DNA of 64,000 nucleotides, taken from NCBI GenBank assembly GCA_023379935.1, contig JAMCPD010000019.1, positions 18,537 through 82,536 of the forward strand. The letters are read 5' to 3'. Source of the stretch: Actinomycetota bacterium (GTDB taxonomy: Bacteria; Actinomycetota; Acidimicrobiia; Acidimicrobiales; JAMCPD01). The position numbers were made by a program, and so were the translations under genes. This document shows, piece by piece, positions 20,465 to 29,335 of this stretch (positions are counted from its first letter, which is position 1; each line of letters starts with the position of its first letter). A model generated the notes under the pieces. That model saw nothing but the letters and a program-made list of their open reading frames with translations. It ran no database searches and was not told the DNA's origin.

Positions 20465-20531
20465 TAGTTACGGACTGTTTCACGTGAAACATACTCTAAA
20501 AGAGAGGATACTTTCGAGGCAGACCTACTCT
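20465..20531 (-). repeat. 67-bp direct repeat, copy 2 (parS + rsmG 3' end)
   Basis: Second copy of the repeat at 20216-20282. From 20496 it is coding: it supplies the rsmG C-terminus RVGLPRKYPLF and the stop codon, which match a normal RsmG ending. This copy is therefore the original. The parS lies 3-4 bases beyond the rsmG stop. Confidence 0.9.
20476..20491. promoter_or_regulatory. parS site 2
   Basis: A second perfect TGTTTCACGTGAAACA, immediately downstream of the rsmG stop codon in repeat copy 2. Confidence 0.95.
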
Positions 20532-21161
20532 GCGAGGATATTTATCGGGGCATATTTTGCAACATTTAATAACTGCATAATTAAATGAGTTCATGTAACG
20601 CTCGATGGATATAAACTTTGCACCCAGTTCGGAAAGACTGTTTGCGGGCCATCTGGTCAAGGGTTCACCGTTCTTACTGTCATCCGGGTTATCGGTATAA
20701 GGTTGTTCCGAAACTATCAAAACTCCACCCGGTTTCAAGAAAGGAAGTCCACACTCAACAGTTGTTGCCGGTTTTCCAAAACTACGTGATGTTACAACAT
20801 CGAACCTTGATCGCAACATCAAACTTCTTGCTGCTAATTCGGCATTATTGTTCAATACCGACACTTTTGATGACAGATTAAGCCGACTTACCGTTTCCAT
20901 TAGGAAACTACTTCGCTTGACGCTGGAGTCAAGTAGAACTATATTAGACTCCTTCCATACGTGTGCTAAAACCAATCCGGGTAATCCACCCCCAGAGCCC
21001 AGATCAACTACATTGCCCGGGTTTATTATAGGAGAAACTGCGGCAAAACCAACTGAATGAACGATCTGTTGTTCGATAGGCATGTTGCCGCAAAACCTCA
21101 ACTTGGCGGCTAAATTTAATGCATTGACCAACTCAATATTTTCTAAACAGGCATCCAACAT
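20496..21161 (-). CDS. rsmG: 16S rRNA (guanine527-N7)-methyltransferase RsmG
   Basis: A 221-residue class I SAM methyltransferase acting on G527 of 16S rRNA (GidB). The SAM motif is VDLGSGGGLPGLVLA, preceded by the helical part containing QQIVHSVGFAAVSP. The C-terminus PDKYPRRVGLPRKYPLF is the usual RsmG ending. It lies between jag and parA as in most actinobacteria. Its last 11 codons belong to the 67-bp repeat that is duplicated further downstream. Confidence 0.95.
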   Translation of the reverse strand: MLDACLENIELVNALNLAAKLRFCGNMPIEQQIVHSVGFAAVSPIINPGNVVDLGSGGGLPGLVLAHVWKESNIVLLDSSVKRSSFLMETVSRLNLSSKVSVLNNNAELAARSLMLRSRFDVVTSRSFGKPATTVECGLPFLKPGGVLIVSEQPYTDNPDDSKNGEPLTRWPANSLSELGAKFISIERYMNSFNYAVIKCCKICPDKYPRRVGLPRKYPLF

Positions 21162-21182
21162 GTCATGCTATCTGTTTACAGC

Positions 21183-22061
21183 TTAACTGTGTTTACTGGC
21201 GGTATCCCCGGGTTTATTGACTGGAACTATGACTACATATCTGGCCGGTTCCACACCCTCAGATTTAGTTTCTATGCCGTCAATACTGTTAGCTGCATCG
21301 TGTACTATCTTGCGTTCAAATGACGACATCGGCTCCAAGACCTGCTCTATACCGGTGGTAACTGCTTCCATAGCTGTTTGTGAAGTAAACTTTATCAACG
21401 CCTCTTTTCTCCTTGCTTTGTAGTTGCCAATGTCGATATGTGCCGGTAGGGCTTGGTTGACAAACCGTTGTTGTAATACTCTACGGCACAGTTCTTGTAT
21501 TGCGTTGATAGTTTCTCCATGTTTACCTATCAACAGCCCCAACTCCTTTCCTCCGCTAACGCTTACGTGAATGGCATCTACGGTAACATCGGTTGTTGCA
21601 ACGGATACGTCATGCATGTTGAAGATATCTATTATATTTTTCAAGAAGTCAACTATCACTTCCGCTTGTTGATCGGGCTCGGGTGATATACTGTTTTTAT
21701 CCGGGTGGTTTTGGTTCGCCTTATTAGTCATGTTTGTAGCGTTTACAATATCGGATTTTTTTTCTGCCGGCTCGGGTGATTGTTGTGAAGATGAGTTTGT
21801 CATACCTTTATTCACTGCCATATTACTGTCTTTTCTTGCCCTCTGTACTCTCCTTTGAGGTTTTTTAGTTGAATTTTTCAATACAGGTTTTGGAAGAATT
21901 CTCGCCTTAACCCGTGCTTCATTTTTAAACTTACCGAACAGTCCTTTTGTGGGAAGTTGAACTATTTCAAATTCAACCTCACCCTCACTGGTCCCCAGCT
22001 TGTCCAAAGCATTGGCTTTAGCTTCTTCAAGAGTTTTGCCAAATGTTTCAATCCACTCCAT
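21183..22061 (-). CDS. jag: Jag/KhpB-type RNA-binding protein
   Basis: A 292-residue protein. An N-terminal Jag_N domain ([18 protein letters not shown], residues 1-55) with the GLFG element is followed by a Gln/Asn/Ser/Pro-rich linker (about 60-130), a KH domain with LGLLIGKHGETINAIQ near 180, and an R3H domain ending EPARYVVIVP. KhpB/EloR-type proteins bind small RNAs and influence cell elongation. The start overlaps the 3' end of yidC by 14 bases, the standard coupling. Confidence 0.94.
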   Translation of the reverse strand: MEWIETFGKTLEEAKANALDKLGTSEGEVEFEIVQLPTKGLFGKFKNEARVKARILPKPVLKNSTKKPQRRVQRARKDSNMAVNKGMTNSSSQQSPEPAEKKSDIVNATNMTNKANQNHPDKNSISPEPDQQAEVIVDFLKNIIDIFNMHDVSVATTDVTVDAIHVSVSGGKELGLLIGKHGETINAIQELCRRVLQQRFVNQALPAHIDIGNYKARRKEALIKFTSQTAMEAVTTGIEQVLEPMSSFERKIVHDAANSIDGIETKSEGVEPARYVVIVPVNKPGDTASKHS

Positions 22062-23187
22062 CTATCTCTGTCCTTTTTGTATCTTGCTCATTGTTCTCCT
22101 GTTTTTGTGTAGTATCGGAAATCAAATCAGGATTTTTTCCATTATTTCCTTCATGCTTGTTATGCGGTACCGGCTTGCCCTGCTTACTCGACCCAGGCTT
22201 ACTCTGTCCGGGCTTACTGTTTTTCCTGATACCATCAGTGGTTTTTGCTCCCTTTGAACCAACCCCCTTTTTCAAGGTACTGCTTGTGCTGTTTTTGTTT
22301 AAAGTTTTACCGCTGTTTTGCCCAGAGCCACCTTTTGGTGGGATGTTCTGATTCGGTTGCTTTTTAAGAACTTGTTCTTGATTTTTTAACTCTTTATTGC
22401 TAAAGGATACCATTATATTTTTAACCACTGGGTCATGTCTGTACATAAGCTCTTGTTGTAGTATTCGCAGCGCACTAGATACCACGAAGTAAATATTAAC
22501 ACCGGCCGGAATGTTTATATAAATTGCAGCAAAAATAATGGGGAAAAACTTTTGCATGGTTTGCATTTGTGAAGGAAGCTGAGATGATGATTGAGGATTT
22601 CTGCTGGTGAGCTGCCACATCTGTATGTACTGTAATGTTACGGCTACTATAACCAAAAGCCACAAGACCACCGCTATCAAAAGTGTTGCATGATGCCCCC
22701 AAGCTTTTTGGGCTAAATTCAGTCCAAACGACACTAACTGTCCTTTGTGTACAATAATGTCATGATAAATTCTGCTTTTGGGCGATATATACAAAGGCTT
22801 CGCAACCGGATGTTTGCCCTGAGTGAAATGACTTAATCCTTCTATAACATAGTATAAAATAAAAAAAGCAGGCATTTGAAGGAACATTGGCAGGCAACCA
22901 CCCAAAGGATTGATGTGGTTTTCACGATAGAGGCTCATCAACTCTTCGTTTAGCTTACGAGGATCACCTTTGTACTGTTGTTGGATTTTTTTAACTTCCG
23001 GCGCTATTTTTTGCATTAACAACATCGAACGCGTACTTTTGAGTGTCAATGGTGCCAGGACCACCATTACGACCACGGTTACCAAGATTATGGTAATGGC
23101 AAAGTTGGGTATGATGGAGTAGAAAAATGCTACAAGGTAACCTACCGCCACAAGGAGGGGATGAAGGATGGCCAAGATTGTGCTCAT
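22048..23187 (-). CDS. yidC: Membrane protein insertase YidC
   Basis: A 379-residue Oxa1/YidC/Alb3 insertase without the large E. coli periplasmic domain. The conserved core shows [20 protein letters not shown], the cytoplasmic coiled stretch [20 protein letters not shown] and [17 protein letters not shown], then further helices to about residue 265. The last 100 residues are a Lys/Gly/Asn/Ser/Gln-rich cytoplasmic tail with [14 protein letters not shown], likely ribosome- or RNA-contacting. It overlaps yidD by 4 bases (ATGA) and jag by 14. Confidence 0.95.
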   Translation of the reverse strand: MSTILAILHPLLVAVGYLVAFFYSIIPNFAITIILVTVVVMVVLAPLTLKSTRSMLLMQKIAPEVKKIQQQYKGDPRKLNEELMSLYRENHINPLGGCLPMFLQMPAFFILYYVIEGLSHFTQGKHPVAKPLYISPKSRIYHDIIVHKGQLVSFGLNLAQKAWGHHATLLIAVVLWLLVIVAVTLQYIQMWQLTSRNPQSSSQLPSQMQTMQKFFPIIFAAIYINIPAGVNIYFVVSSALRILQQELMYRHDPVVKNIMVSFSNKELKNQEQVLKKQPNQNIPPKGGSGQNSGKTLNKNSTSSTLKKGVGSKGAKTTDGIRKNSKPGQSKPGSSKQGKPVPHNKHEGNNGKNPDLISDTTQKQENNEQDTKRTEIDGVD

Positions 23188-23474
23188 GATATGGCTTCAC
23201 TTTTCTGAGCTTGGATCACATTTTTAGCTGGTACTGGATCATATCCCCACTTTCCCCAAGGATTGCACCTGATAATACGCTTTGTTGCCAGCAGAACTCC
23301 TTTTAGCGGCCCATGAAGCTCTATCGCTTGAAGCGCATAGACCGAGCAACTGGGCGTATAACGACATTGGGATGGGTGTCCGTTCCTAAACGCTTGATAC
23401 AGATGTATCAACGTCTTAAGTCCCCAACTTACAGTTGCGGCAACCTTATTACTGTGTTTTTTAATATCTGACAA
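23184..23474 (-). CDS. yidD: Membrane protein insertion efficiency factor YidD
   Basis: A 96-residue protein with the family signatures [15 protein letters not shown] and [16 protein letters not shown]. It is thought to assist YidC-dependent insertion. The start is TTG at 23474, 1 base after the rnpA stop. It overlaps yidC by 4 bases, in the usual rpmH-rnpA-yidD-yidC order. Confidence 0.95.
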   Translation of the reverse strand: MSDIKKHSNKVAATVSWGLKTLIHLYQAFRNGHPSQCRYTPSCSVYALQAIELHGPLKGVLLATKRIIRCNPWGKWGYDPVPAKNVIQAQKSEAIS

Positions 23475-23475
23475 T

Positions 23476-23862
23476 TTATTTGCTCTGTTGGTTTATTTTA
23501 AATAGTATCTCTTGTAACAAAATATCCTGTAGTTTAGAGTAGTTTAGTGTGTTTAACGGCTTTCTTATTGTAATGAAGTAAACGCCTGTTGGAAAACCGT
23601 TTTGAACCTGTGTCATTATAGCACGAAACCGACGGCGTAGTTTATTGCGCACTACAGCTGAGCCGACTTTGCGGGTTATGGAAAAAACAAACTGCTTGGT
23701 TTCTCCATGTTCATTGAGTTTAGGTAAGTATTGGACCGTTACCCCTTCCAGTTGGCACCTGTACTTAGGTGCCTTTATGATCTGTGCAATGACGGCTTTT
23801 GAGACCCTGGGCGTATTAAACCTCCCCGGGTTTTTGCTCTGACACCGGTAATACTGAATCAA
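23476..23862 (-). CDS. rnpA: Ribonuclease P protein component
   Basis: A 128-residue basic protein, cofactor of the RNase P ribozyme for tRNA 5' maturation. The RNR-type motif is [12 protein letters not shown] near residue 82, preceded by [13 protein letters not shown]. The apparent start is TTG 23862, overlapping the rpmH stop by 4 bases (TTGA). The N-terminal 25 residues are less conserved than usual, so a later start is possible. Confidence 0.9.
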   Translation of the reverse strand: MIQYYRCQSKNPGRFNTPRVSKAVIAQIIKAPKYRCQLEGVTVQYLPKLNEHGETKQFVFSITRKVGSAVVRNKLRRRFRAIMTQVQNGFPTGVYFITIRKPLNTLNYSKLQDILLQEILFKINQQSK

Positions 23863-23993
23863 ACGGTAAGACGATGACGATTTTTACGGCGTTTGTTGCC
23901 AAGTATTCGTCTGCCGGCTTTTGTTGCCATTCGATGACGAAACCCATGCGTTTTTGCACGTTTGCGAACTTTTGGTTGAAATGTTCTTTTCAT
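23859..23993 (-). CDS. rpmH: 50S ribosomal protein L34
   Basis: A 44-residue, very basic protein beginning [20 protein letters not shown] and ending [12 protein letters not shown], full L34 length with the expected GFR..RM.T..GR motif. It is too short for most ORF lists but unmistakable. It heads the rpmH-rnpA-yidD-yidC-jag-rsmG-parA-parB run. A possible ribosome binding site (GAAGG on the minus strand) lies about 9 bases upstream. Confidence 0.97.
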   Translation of the reverse strand: MKRTFQPKVRKRAKTHGFRHRMATKAGRRILGNKRRKNRHRLTV

Positions 23994-24044
23994 AATTATT
24001 ACCTTCGCGAATCTTAGTTAAAACTTTATCTACGTATGTTCAAT

Positions 24045-24085
24045 ACTTAGATGAAACAGTGCTTTCTCCTTTTATTTATCTAAGT
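24045..24085. repeat. Inverted repeat between cwlM and rpmH
   Basis: ACTTAGAT (24045-24052) and ATCTAAGT (24078-24085) are perfect 8-bp complements with a 25-base loop. No U-tract follows on either strand, so it is not a clear terminator; it may be an operator or attenuator-like element in the rpmH leader region. Confidence 0.4.
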
Positions 24086-24114
24086 CTGTCTTATAAGTAC
24101 AATCACCAACTCCT

Positions 24115-25155
24115 TCAAGTCCAATCACAAGTAGCCCAATCAGCTAAAGTTACAACTACCGTTTTGGACAGTTGTGGCAAATGATCGTCAATACTAGCAA
24201 ATGATTCCAGTTCACACAAAACAGCTGGCATACGAGTTTCACGTAGTATGGGTAATGCCATACCTTTGGTGTTGAGAAAACTATTTTTTACGCCGAGGGT
24301 TGTGGCTACACCAACAGATAACATTTCCGCCAGTTTTTTCCCGCCTGGGGATGCATAGCGGCTGTTTCCATAGTAAGAAAAAGTACAGTTGATTGCTCTG
24401 GACGGGTTGTTATTTATCTTAAATCCCAGATATACATCGGTATTCATAGTATTACATACATGGGCTTGGGTAGACTGAGACAAACTATCCAGTATTATAA
24501 CGGTTGCTTTAGCTGTGTCAATTCTTTCCTTTACGACGCTTATCAACTGATTCGCACCCCCCAAGTTACCCAAAGCTACCGTATAGTTTTCAAAAGATTT
24601 AGATCTTTCGAGCAAGTGGAAACGATCACGTATAGGGCTTGCCAGCTCATTTAAATTACACTTTTTGCTTGCTCTCAACAGTTCAGTCAGGGTTTCGGGG
24701 TTGGATGTGTTTGTGACTAAAATTCCTGCATTCCGCTGGAACTCTCCCAACGCTTTGGCTGTGTTATCGCCGAATATTCCGTCTATTCGCCCCACATCAA
24801 AACCCAAAACACTCAATAGTTGCTGCAGTTCCGCTATGTCGTCACCCCGAAGCATCGGTACTTGAAGGACAAGTAATCGGCTGCCCAATTGAAAACCGGC
24901 CTCTATCAGTGCATTCCAGGTATGCAAATCACATATTCCATTAGCAGGTAAACCCCTGTCACTTTGGAACTGTTGAACTGCCGCTTTAGTGGCGGTTTTA
25001 AAACAACCGTCAAAATCGGCCGAAACATCAAAACCTAACCCTTTTAGTTTTTGTTGCAACTCAGAAACGATACTGCTGGTTGAGCCAATTTTGACGGGCA
25101 GTTTGTCAGCTAACTGTTTGTCAGCTGATTGGGTCTTTGCCGGCGCTGATGTCAT
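24115..25155 (-). CDS. cwlM: CwlM-like protein: two peptidoglycan-binding domains + degenerate amidase
   Basis: A 346-residue protein with no signal peptide. Two PG_binding_1 repeats (about 25-90 with VSELQQKLKGLGF, and 100-165 with ELQQLLSVLGFDVGRIDGIF) precede an Amidase_3-type fold. Where active amidases have the zinc-ligand DPGHGG motif, the segment reads VIILDSLSQ, so it is probably catalytically dead. In mycobacteria CwlM is a cytoplasmic PknB substrate that activates MurA and binds FhaA/MurJ. Location between trxA and the rpmH-parB block matches the mycobacterial locus. A role as regulator rather than hydrolase is inferred. Confidence 0.85.
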   Translation of the reverse strand: MTSAPAKTQSADKQLADKLPVKIGSTSSIVSELQQKLKGLGFDVSADFDGCFKTATKAAVQQFQSDRGLPANGICDLHTWNALIEAGFQLGSRLLVLQVPMLRGDDIAELQQLLSVLGFDVGRIDGIFGDNTAKALGEFQRNAGILVTNTSNPETLTELLRASKKCNLNELASPIRDRFHLLERSKSFENYTVALGNLGGANQLISVVKERIDTAKATVIILDSLSQSTQAHVCNTMNTDVYLGFKINNNPSRAINCTFSYYGNSRYASPGGKKLAEMLSVGVATTLGVKNSFLNTKGMALPILRETRMPAVLCELESFASIDDHLPQLSKTVVVTLADWATCDWT

Positions 25156-25160
25156 GAAAA

Positions 25161-25487
25161 TTACAGATAGGGTTGTAGGTATGCCAACAACTGCCTTTTG
25201 CTTTTAGCTCCCACAATGCGCAACATCAAGTCCCCCTTTTGGAAAAGAAGCAGGGTTGGTATGCTCATAATGCTAAAACGTTGAGGTGTGGAAAGACTTT
25301 CATCTATATTGAGCTTGCCTATACTGACTCTATCGGAATACTCCGCGGCAATCTCTTCAAGAATAGGGACAATTGTTTTGCACGGACCGCACCAGGATGC
25401 CCAAAAATCAACCAAAACAGGTTTAGGGTTGGAGGTTATATACTCATCAAATGACGCATCGTCCAAGGTTTCTATCAGTTCCGGCAT
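25161..25487 (-). CDS. trxA: Thioredoxin
   Basis: A 108-residue thioredoxin with the redox site WASWCGPCK near residue 33 and the cis-proline motif SIPTLLLF near 76. It would be reduced by the TrxB encoded 26 bases upstream. It sits directly before cwlM (5 bases between stop and start). Confidence 0.96.
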   Translation of the reverse strand: MPELIETLDDASFDEYITSNPKPVLVDFWASWCGPCKTIVPILEEIAAEYSDRVSIGKLNIDESLSTPQRFSIMSIPTLLLFQKGDLMLRIVGAKSKRQLLAYLQPYL

Positions 25488-25512
25488 CTTACTCCTTTCC
25501 CGTCCACTGCTG

Positions 25513-26517
25513 TCAGCTCTGCTTTATCCCGAGTGTTAAATTTTCCAACCACCGTTCGGTATCAATTCCGGCCATACAACCACTTCCCGCGGCGGTAATA
25601 GCCTGACGATATACATGATCTTGAACATCCCCGCAGGCAAACACTCCTGCAACACTGGTTTTACTGCTATTGTCGGTTATTATGTATCCGGCCTCGTCCG
25701 TATCCAACTGATTTTTAAACAAGTCGGTATTTGGAACATGCCCTATTGCTATGAACAAACCTGATATTTTCAACTCATACTCTTCGTCAGTTTTGGTATC
25801 ACGAAGCTTTACTCCCGTAACCTTTTCTTCTCCCAAAATATCGACAATGACCGAATTCCAGTTTACCCTGATTTTTGGGTGCGAAAAAACACGATCTTGC
25901 ATAATTTTGGATGCCCGCAGCTGATCTCGACGATGAATAATAGTGACACTCTCGGCAAATTTGGACAAAAATAACGCTTCTTCAAGTGCTGAATCACCCC
26001 CACCTACCACAGCTATCGGCAAATCACGAAAAAAATACCCGTCGCATGTGGCACACGTGGAAACGCCGTGCCCCAAAAGTCGCGATTCGTTTTCAAGCCC
26101 CAACATCAAGGAACGGGCACCAGAGGCTATGATTAAAGCTTTGCACAACAGATCTGGTGTATCACTGGCGGTATTGTCATTTCCAACCCATATCTTAAAT
26201 GGCTGTTTAGATATGTCCACACGGGTTACCTTTCCGGGATGAATTTTAGCACCAAATCGAACTGCCTGAGATTTAAAAGCCTCCATCAACTCTGGACCCA
26301 TGATTCCTGCTGGAAAACCGGGGTAGTTTTCAATTTCTGTTGTCAACATAAGTTGACCGCCAGGTTGATCCGATGTAGAAGAAGGTTCTCCCTCTACCAC
26401 AATAGGGCTTAAATCTGCTCTGGCGGTATAAATTGCCGCGGTAAGACCTGCCGGCCCCGAACCTATTATGACGACGTTTCCAACGCTGTCTTTTTTTGTA
26501 ACTCCGTTCACACCCAT
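25513..26517 (-). CDS. trxB: Thioredoxin-disulfide reductase
   Basis: A 334-residue flavoenzyme. The FAD-binding GSGPAGLTAAIYTARA is near residue 18, the redox-active CATC near 150, the NADPH-binding GGGDSALEEALFLSKF near 165, and the C-terminal FAD motif GVFACGDVQDH near 293. It passes electrons from NADPH to the downstream-encoded thioredoxin. The gene lies after a small membrane-protein gene where mycobacteria have sigM. Confidence 0.96.
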   Translation of the reverse strand: MGVNGVTKKDSVGNVVIIGSGPAGLTAAIYTARADLSPIVVEGEPSSTSDQPGGQLMLTTEIENYPGFPAGIMGPELMEAFKSQAVRFGAKIHPGKVTRVDISKQPFKIWVGNDNTASDTPDLLCKALIIASGARSLMLGLENESRLLGHGVSTCATCDGYFFRDLPIAVVGGGDSALEEALFLSKFAESVTIIHRRDQLRASKIMQDRVFSHPKIRVNWNSVIVDILGEEKVTGVKLRDTKTDEEYELKISGLFIAIGHVPNTDLFKNQLDTDEAGYIITDNSSKTSVAGVFACGDVQDHVYRQAITAAGSGCMAGIDTERWLENLTLGIKQS

Positions 26518-26548
26518 TGATCTACCTGTTGATTATAGTAATATGTTA

Positions 26549-26875
26549 TTACGCACGCTTTTTCCATAAGAGGAGAGCACCGGCAAGTAAAATACCTCCA
26601 ACTAAAAAATCTGTAGCCCAGGATATTCCCGGGAATAGATAGGTATCGATCAGGCGAAACAGAGCTATCATAAGCATTACCGACATAACGCCAGCTACTA
26701 TTGCAATGAAGGCCCCAACAACCAGGGCTGTGGAAAGTATTTTTAAAGGTTCCACTACGAACCTGTTGGTTTGTTTGGTAACTTGTTGAACCGTATCCAC
26801 AACTCGGGTTGGCCACCCGGTACCATCATCAAGCAGTTTTGTCGCGGGCATTTCTGTTGCGGGGTTTGTTTCCAT
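26549..26875 (-). CDS. Small membrane protein, function unknown
   Basis: 108 residues beginning METNPATEMPATKLLDDGTG. A 40-residue soluble part is followed by two hydrophobic helices (about 45-70 and 82-103) with a basic end (LLWKKRA). The start ATG follows the degV stop by one base (TAACATG), so the two genes are probably coupled. Similar small proteins next to murJ/trxB in actinobacteria are sometimes annotated as phage-holin-like or DUF proteins; I cannot name the family. Confidence 0.75.
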   Translation of the reverse strand: METNPATEMPATKLLDDGTGWPTRVVDTVQQVTKQTNRFVVEPLKILSTALVVGAFIAIVAGVMSVMLMIALFRLIDTYLFPGISWATDFLVGGILLAGALLLWKKRA

Positions 26876-26876
26876 G

Positions 26877-27731
26877 TTACTTATTAAATCCCAAAGAGGG
26901 TGTAAATGCAACCCCTATGGTTCCAGGCCCTGTATGTGCCCCTAATACTGCTCCTATTTGTCCAATGTACAATGTACAGTCCGGCAATTGGTGTTGCAGT
27001 TGTGTGGTGAACGATTCTATGTCTTGTGCCATGCCGTGCGATACCCCTATTTTTCCTGTGGGTTCCGCCTGGCGTACCTTGTCAACCAAGGATGTCAAAG
27101 CCTTTGCTCTTGTTCTTGTTTTAGATTCAGGTTCCACAATCCCATTGCGCAGTTCAATCAATGGTTTTATTTCCAATAAGGATCCTAAAAAAGCCCGAGC
27201 ATTTCCTATTCTTCCTCCTTTTTTTAAATACTCCAAAGTATCCAATGTACCCAAAAGCCTGAGCCCGTCTCTCATCTCCTTGACTTTTACCTCCAAATCA
27301 TCAAGGCTTAGACCGGCAGAACTCCAACTGCATGCCTCCATAACAAGCATTCCCTGAGCAATGGTAATAAGCTTTGAGTCAAATATCAACACGCGAATCT
27401 CCTTGTTGAGCAGTGAGGCTGCTGTAACCGCAGACTGGTAACTGGCTGATATTCCGGCAGATAAAGTTATGCAGATTACCTCATTATACCCGTCTTTTGC
27501 TGCTTGGCGAAATGCCTTTTCAAAGCTTCCGGGAGATGGCGCGGCGGTTTGGGGAAGATCCGTTGCCTCTAAACAATGCTGCCAAAACTCTTCTGGCGAT
27601 AAGTCTTGTTTATCAACGAACTCTTTTTCACCAAACCGTATTGTCAGCGGCACCACCTCAATCTGTTGTGACGCGGAGACGTTATCGGGTAGATCGCATC
27701 CACTGTCGGTTATTACTTTTACATTTGGCAT
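26877..27731 (-). CDS. DegV family fatty-acid-binding protein
   Basis: A 284-residue DegV (EDD) fold. It begins VKVITDSGCDLP and carries the lipid-binding signature TLSAGISASYQSA near 90, KKGGRIGNARAFLG near 172 and a C-terminal IGAVLGAHTGPGTIGVAF. In Gram-positives FakB-type members present fatty acids to FakA kinase; no fakA gene is in the window. It lies directly downstream of murJ. Confidence 0.9.
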   Translation of the reverse strand: MPNVKVITDSGCDLPDNVSASQQIEVVPLTIRFGEKEFVDKQDLSPEEFWQHCLEATDLPQTAAPSPGSFEKAFRQAAKDGYNEVICITLSAGISASYQSAVTAASLLNKEIRVLIFDSKLITIAQGMLVMEACSWSSAGLSLDDLEVKVKEMRDGLRLLGTLDTLEYLKKGGRIGNARAFLGSLLEIKPLIELRNGIVEPESKTRTRAKALTSLVDKVRQAEPTGKIGVSHGMAQDIESFTTQLQHQLPDCTLYIGQIGAVLGAHTGPGTIGVAFTPSLGFNK

Positions 27732-27742
27732 ATTGCTTCCTA

Positions 27743-29335
27743 CTATTTTACCTGTTTAATGTGGCTCATAAACCAAGCCGTTACACTTGCGGCAGCAAAA
27801 AAAACCACTATTCCAACTATGGTTGATATTATAACACGGAGTAACAGTATCCAACCATGATTTGCAACTATTAAACTCGTCGTTAATGCTACGCACAATG
27901 CCATCAAAAAGCTGAAACCTGCTATACGACCCAAATGTGCCAGTATGGTTTTTCCTTCTATGCCTCCCATGCGGTAGCCCAGATGTGCTATAGCAATGAA
28001 GGTTGCCAATGTATACGCTATGGATACCGACAATGTAAGTCCGCGAACTCCTAATGTATGGTATAAAGCTATAGCAAGTACTATATTGACTATATTTTGT
28101 ATCAAATACAATAAGAAAGGTGTTTTTGTATCCCGCATTGTCTGGTAGATGCGGGTAAGAAAGATAAAAATACAAAAACTCGGCAATCCGAGGGCCAACA
28201 TTGCCAAAGCACCGTAAGTTAGATAAAGCCCGTTAGTGCCGGCCGCTCCATGTCCTAAAATCAGTTGTATTATTGGTTTGCCCAAAACCAGATAGCCTAC
28301 GGCCGCCGGCAAGATCAGGCTTATCATAGCTTTTATGCCTCTGGCGGCTAAATGTCTGAACTCGTCAAATCTGTTTTTGCTCCATAGTTCTGACAGTTCT
28401 GGAGTAAGCGTGCTCATAAAAGATGCAGCCACAATTCCAAAAGGTAGCTGAAAAAACACCCAAGCATATGTGTAGGCGGATACGGATCCACCCCTTAGCG
28501 AATCAGCTAAAAATAGCATGACAAACAGGGAAACCTGGTTTGCTGCCACAACACCAAAGGTCCAACCGGCCAAACGGGTAACCGCTAAAACAGCTTCATG
28601 ACGCGGTTCAAAGTGCCATCGAATCTTCAAACCGGCGTTTTTGAGCCCCGGCAGTAACAGTAAAAGTTGTGCACCCACCGCCAATGTTGTTCCAAGCCCC
28701 AGCAGTAGTAAAACGGTGCTGTTGTGCTGGATTGAATTCAAAGTGGGATGTCCCAAAAAGTGCGGAATTGACAAAAGTACGGCTATTAGTCCCAAATTGG
28801 TGACTATTGGGGCAAATGCCGGAGCGGCGAAGTGACGTTTTACATTCAACAAAGCGGTGGCGAGACTTACAAACCCGTAAAAAGCCAGTTGCGGTGTAAA
28901 AAAGCGTAAAAGATTGACCGCAACACTCCTTTGCAAAGGGGCATATTTGGCATGATTGGCCAGTGTGTAAACCGTTATCAGGCCGGGAGCCGCCAAAAAG
29001 AATATAACCGTAGAGATAATCAATACGACAACGGAAAGGGTTATCACTGCCGAGATGGCTTCCCAAGCTTCTTCGTCAGTTTTGGTAGTTAACCTGTCTA
29101 CAAATATAGGGACAAAGGTGGCAGACAGTATTCCACCCAATACCAGATCATGAACTATGTGAGGTGTGGTATTTGCCAAGTTGTAAGCATCTGCCAAGGG
29201 GTTTATGCCAAGTGCATAAGCTAAAGCAAAAAGCCGTGCAAGCCCTGTGAGTCTTGCGATAAAGGTTCCAACCCCCATCCAAAAGGTGGGTTGTGACGGC
29301 CAGACAGTTTTGGTGTTGGGATTTATACTTGTCAT
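27743..29335 (-). CDS. murJ: Lipid II flippase MurJ (MviN)
   Basis: A 530-residue MOP-superfamily transporter with about 14 transmembrane helices. N-terminal GVGTFIARLTGLARLFALAY matches the family's first helix with the conserved Arg pair, followed by LVLGGILSATFVPIFV. The ATG at 29335 overlaps the stop of the DUF6049 gene (ATGA); a GTG at 29398 would add 21 residues without family support. It flips lipid II for peptidoglycan synthesis. Mycobacterial MurJ has a long PknB-phosphorylated C-terminal domain; this protein stops soon after the last helix. Confidence 0.93.
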   Translation of the reverse strand: MTSINPNTKTVWPSQPTFWMGVGTFIARLTGLARLFALAYALGINPLADAYNLANTTPHIVHDLVLGGILSATFVPIFVDRLTTKTDEEAWEAISAVITLSVVVLIISTVIFFLAAPGLITVYTLANHAKYAPLQRSVAVNLLRFFTPQLAFYGFVSLATALLNVKRHFAAPAFAPIVTNLGLIAVLLSIPHFLGHPTLNSIQHNSTVLLLLGLGTTLAVGAQLLLLLPGLKNAGLKIRWHFEPRHEAVLAVTRLAGWTFGVVAANQVSLFVMLFLADSLRGGSVSAYTYAWVFFQLPFGIVAASFMSTLTPELSELWSKNRFDEFRHLAARGIKAMISLILPAAVGYLVLGKPIIQLILGHGAAGTNGLYLTYGALAMLALGLPSFCIFIFLTRIYQTMRDTKTPFLLYLIQNIVNIVLAIALYHTLGVRGLTLSVSIAYTLATFIAIAHLGYRMGGIEGKTILAHLGRIAGFSFLMALCVALTTSLIVANHGWILLLRVIISTIVGIVVFFAAASVTAWFMSHIKQVK

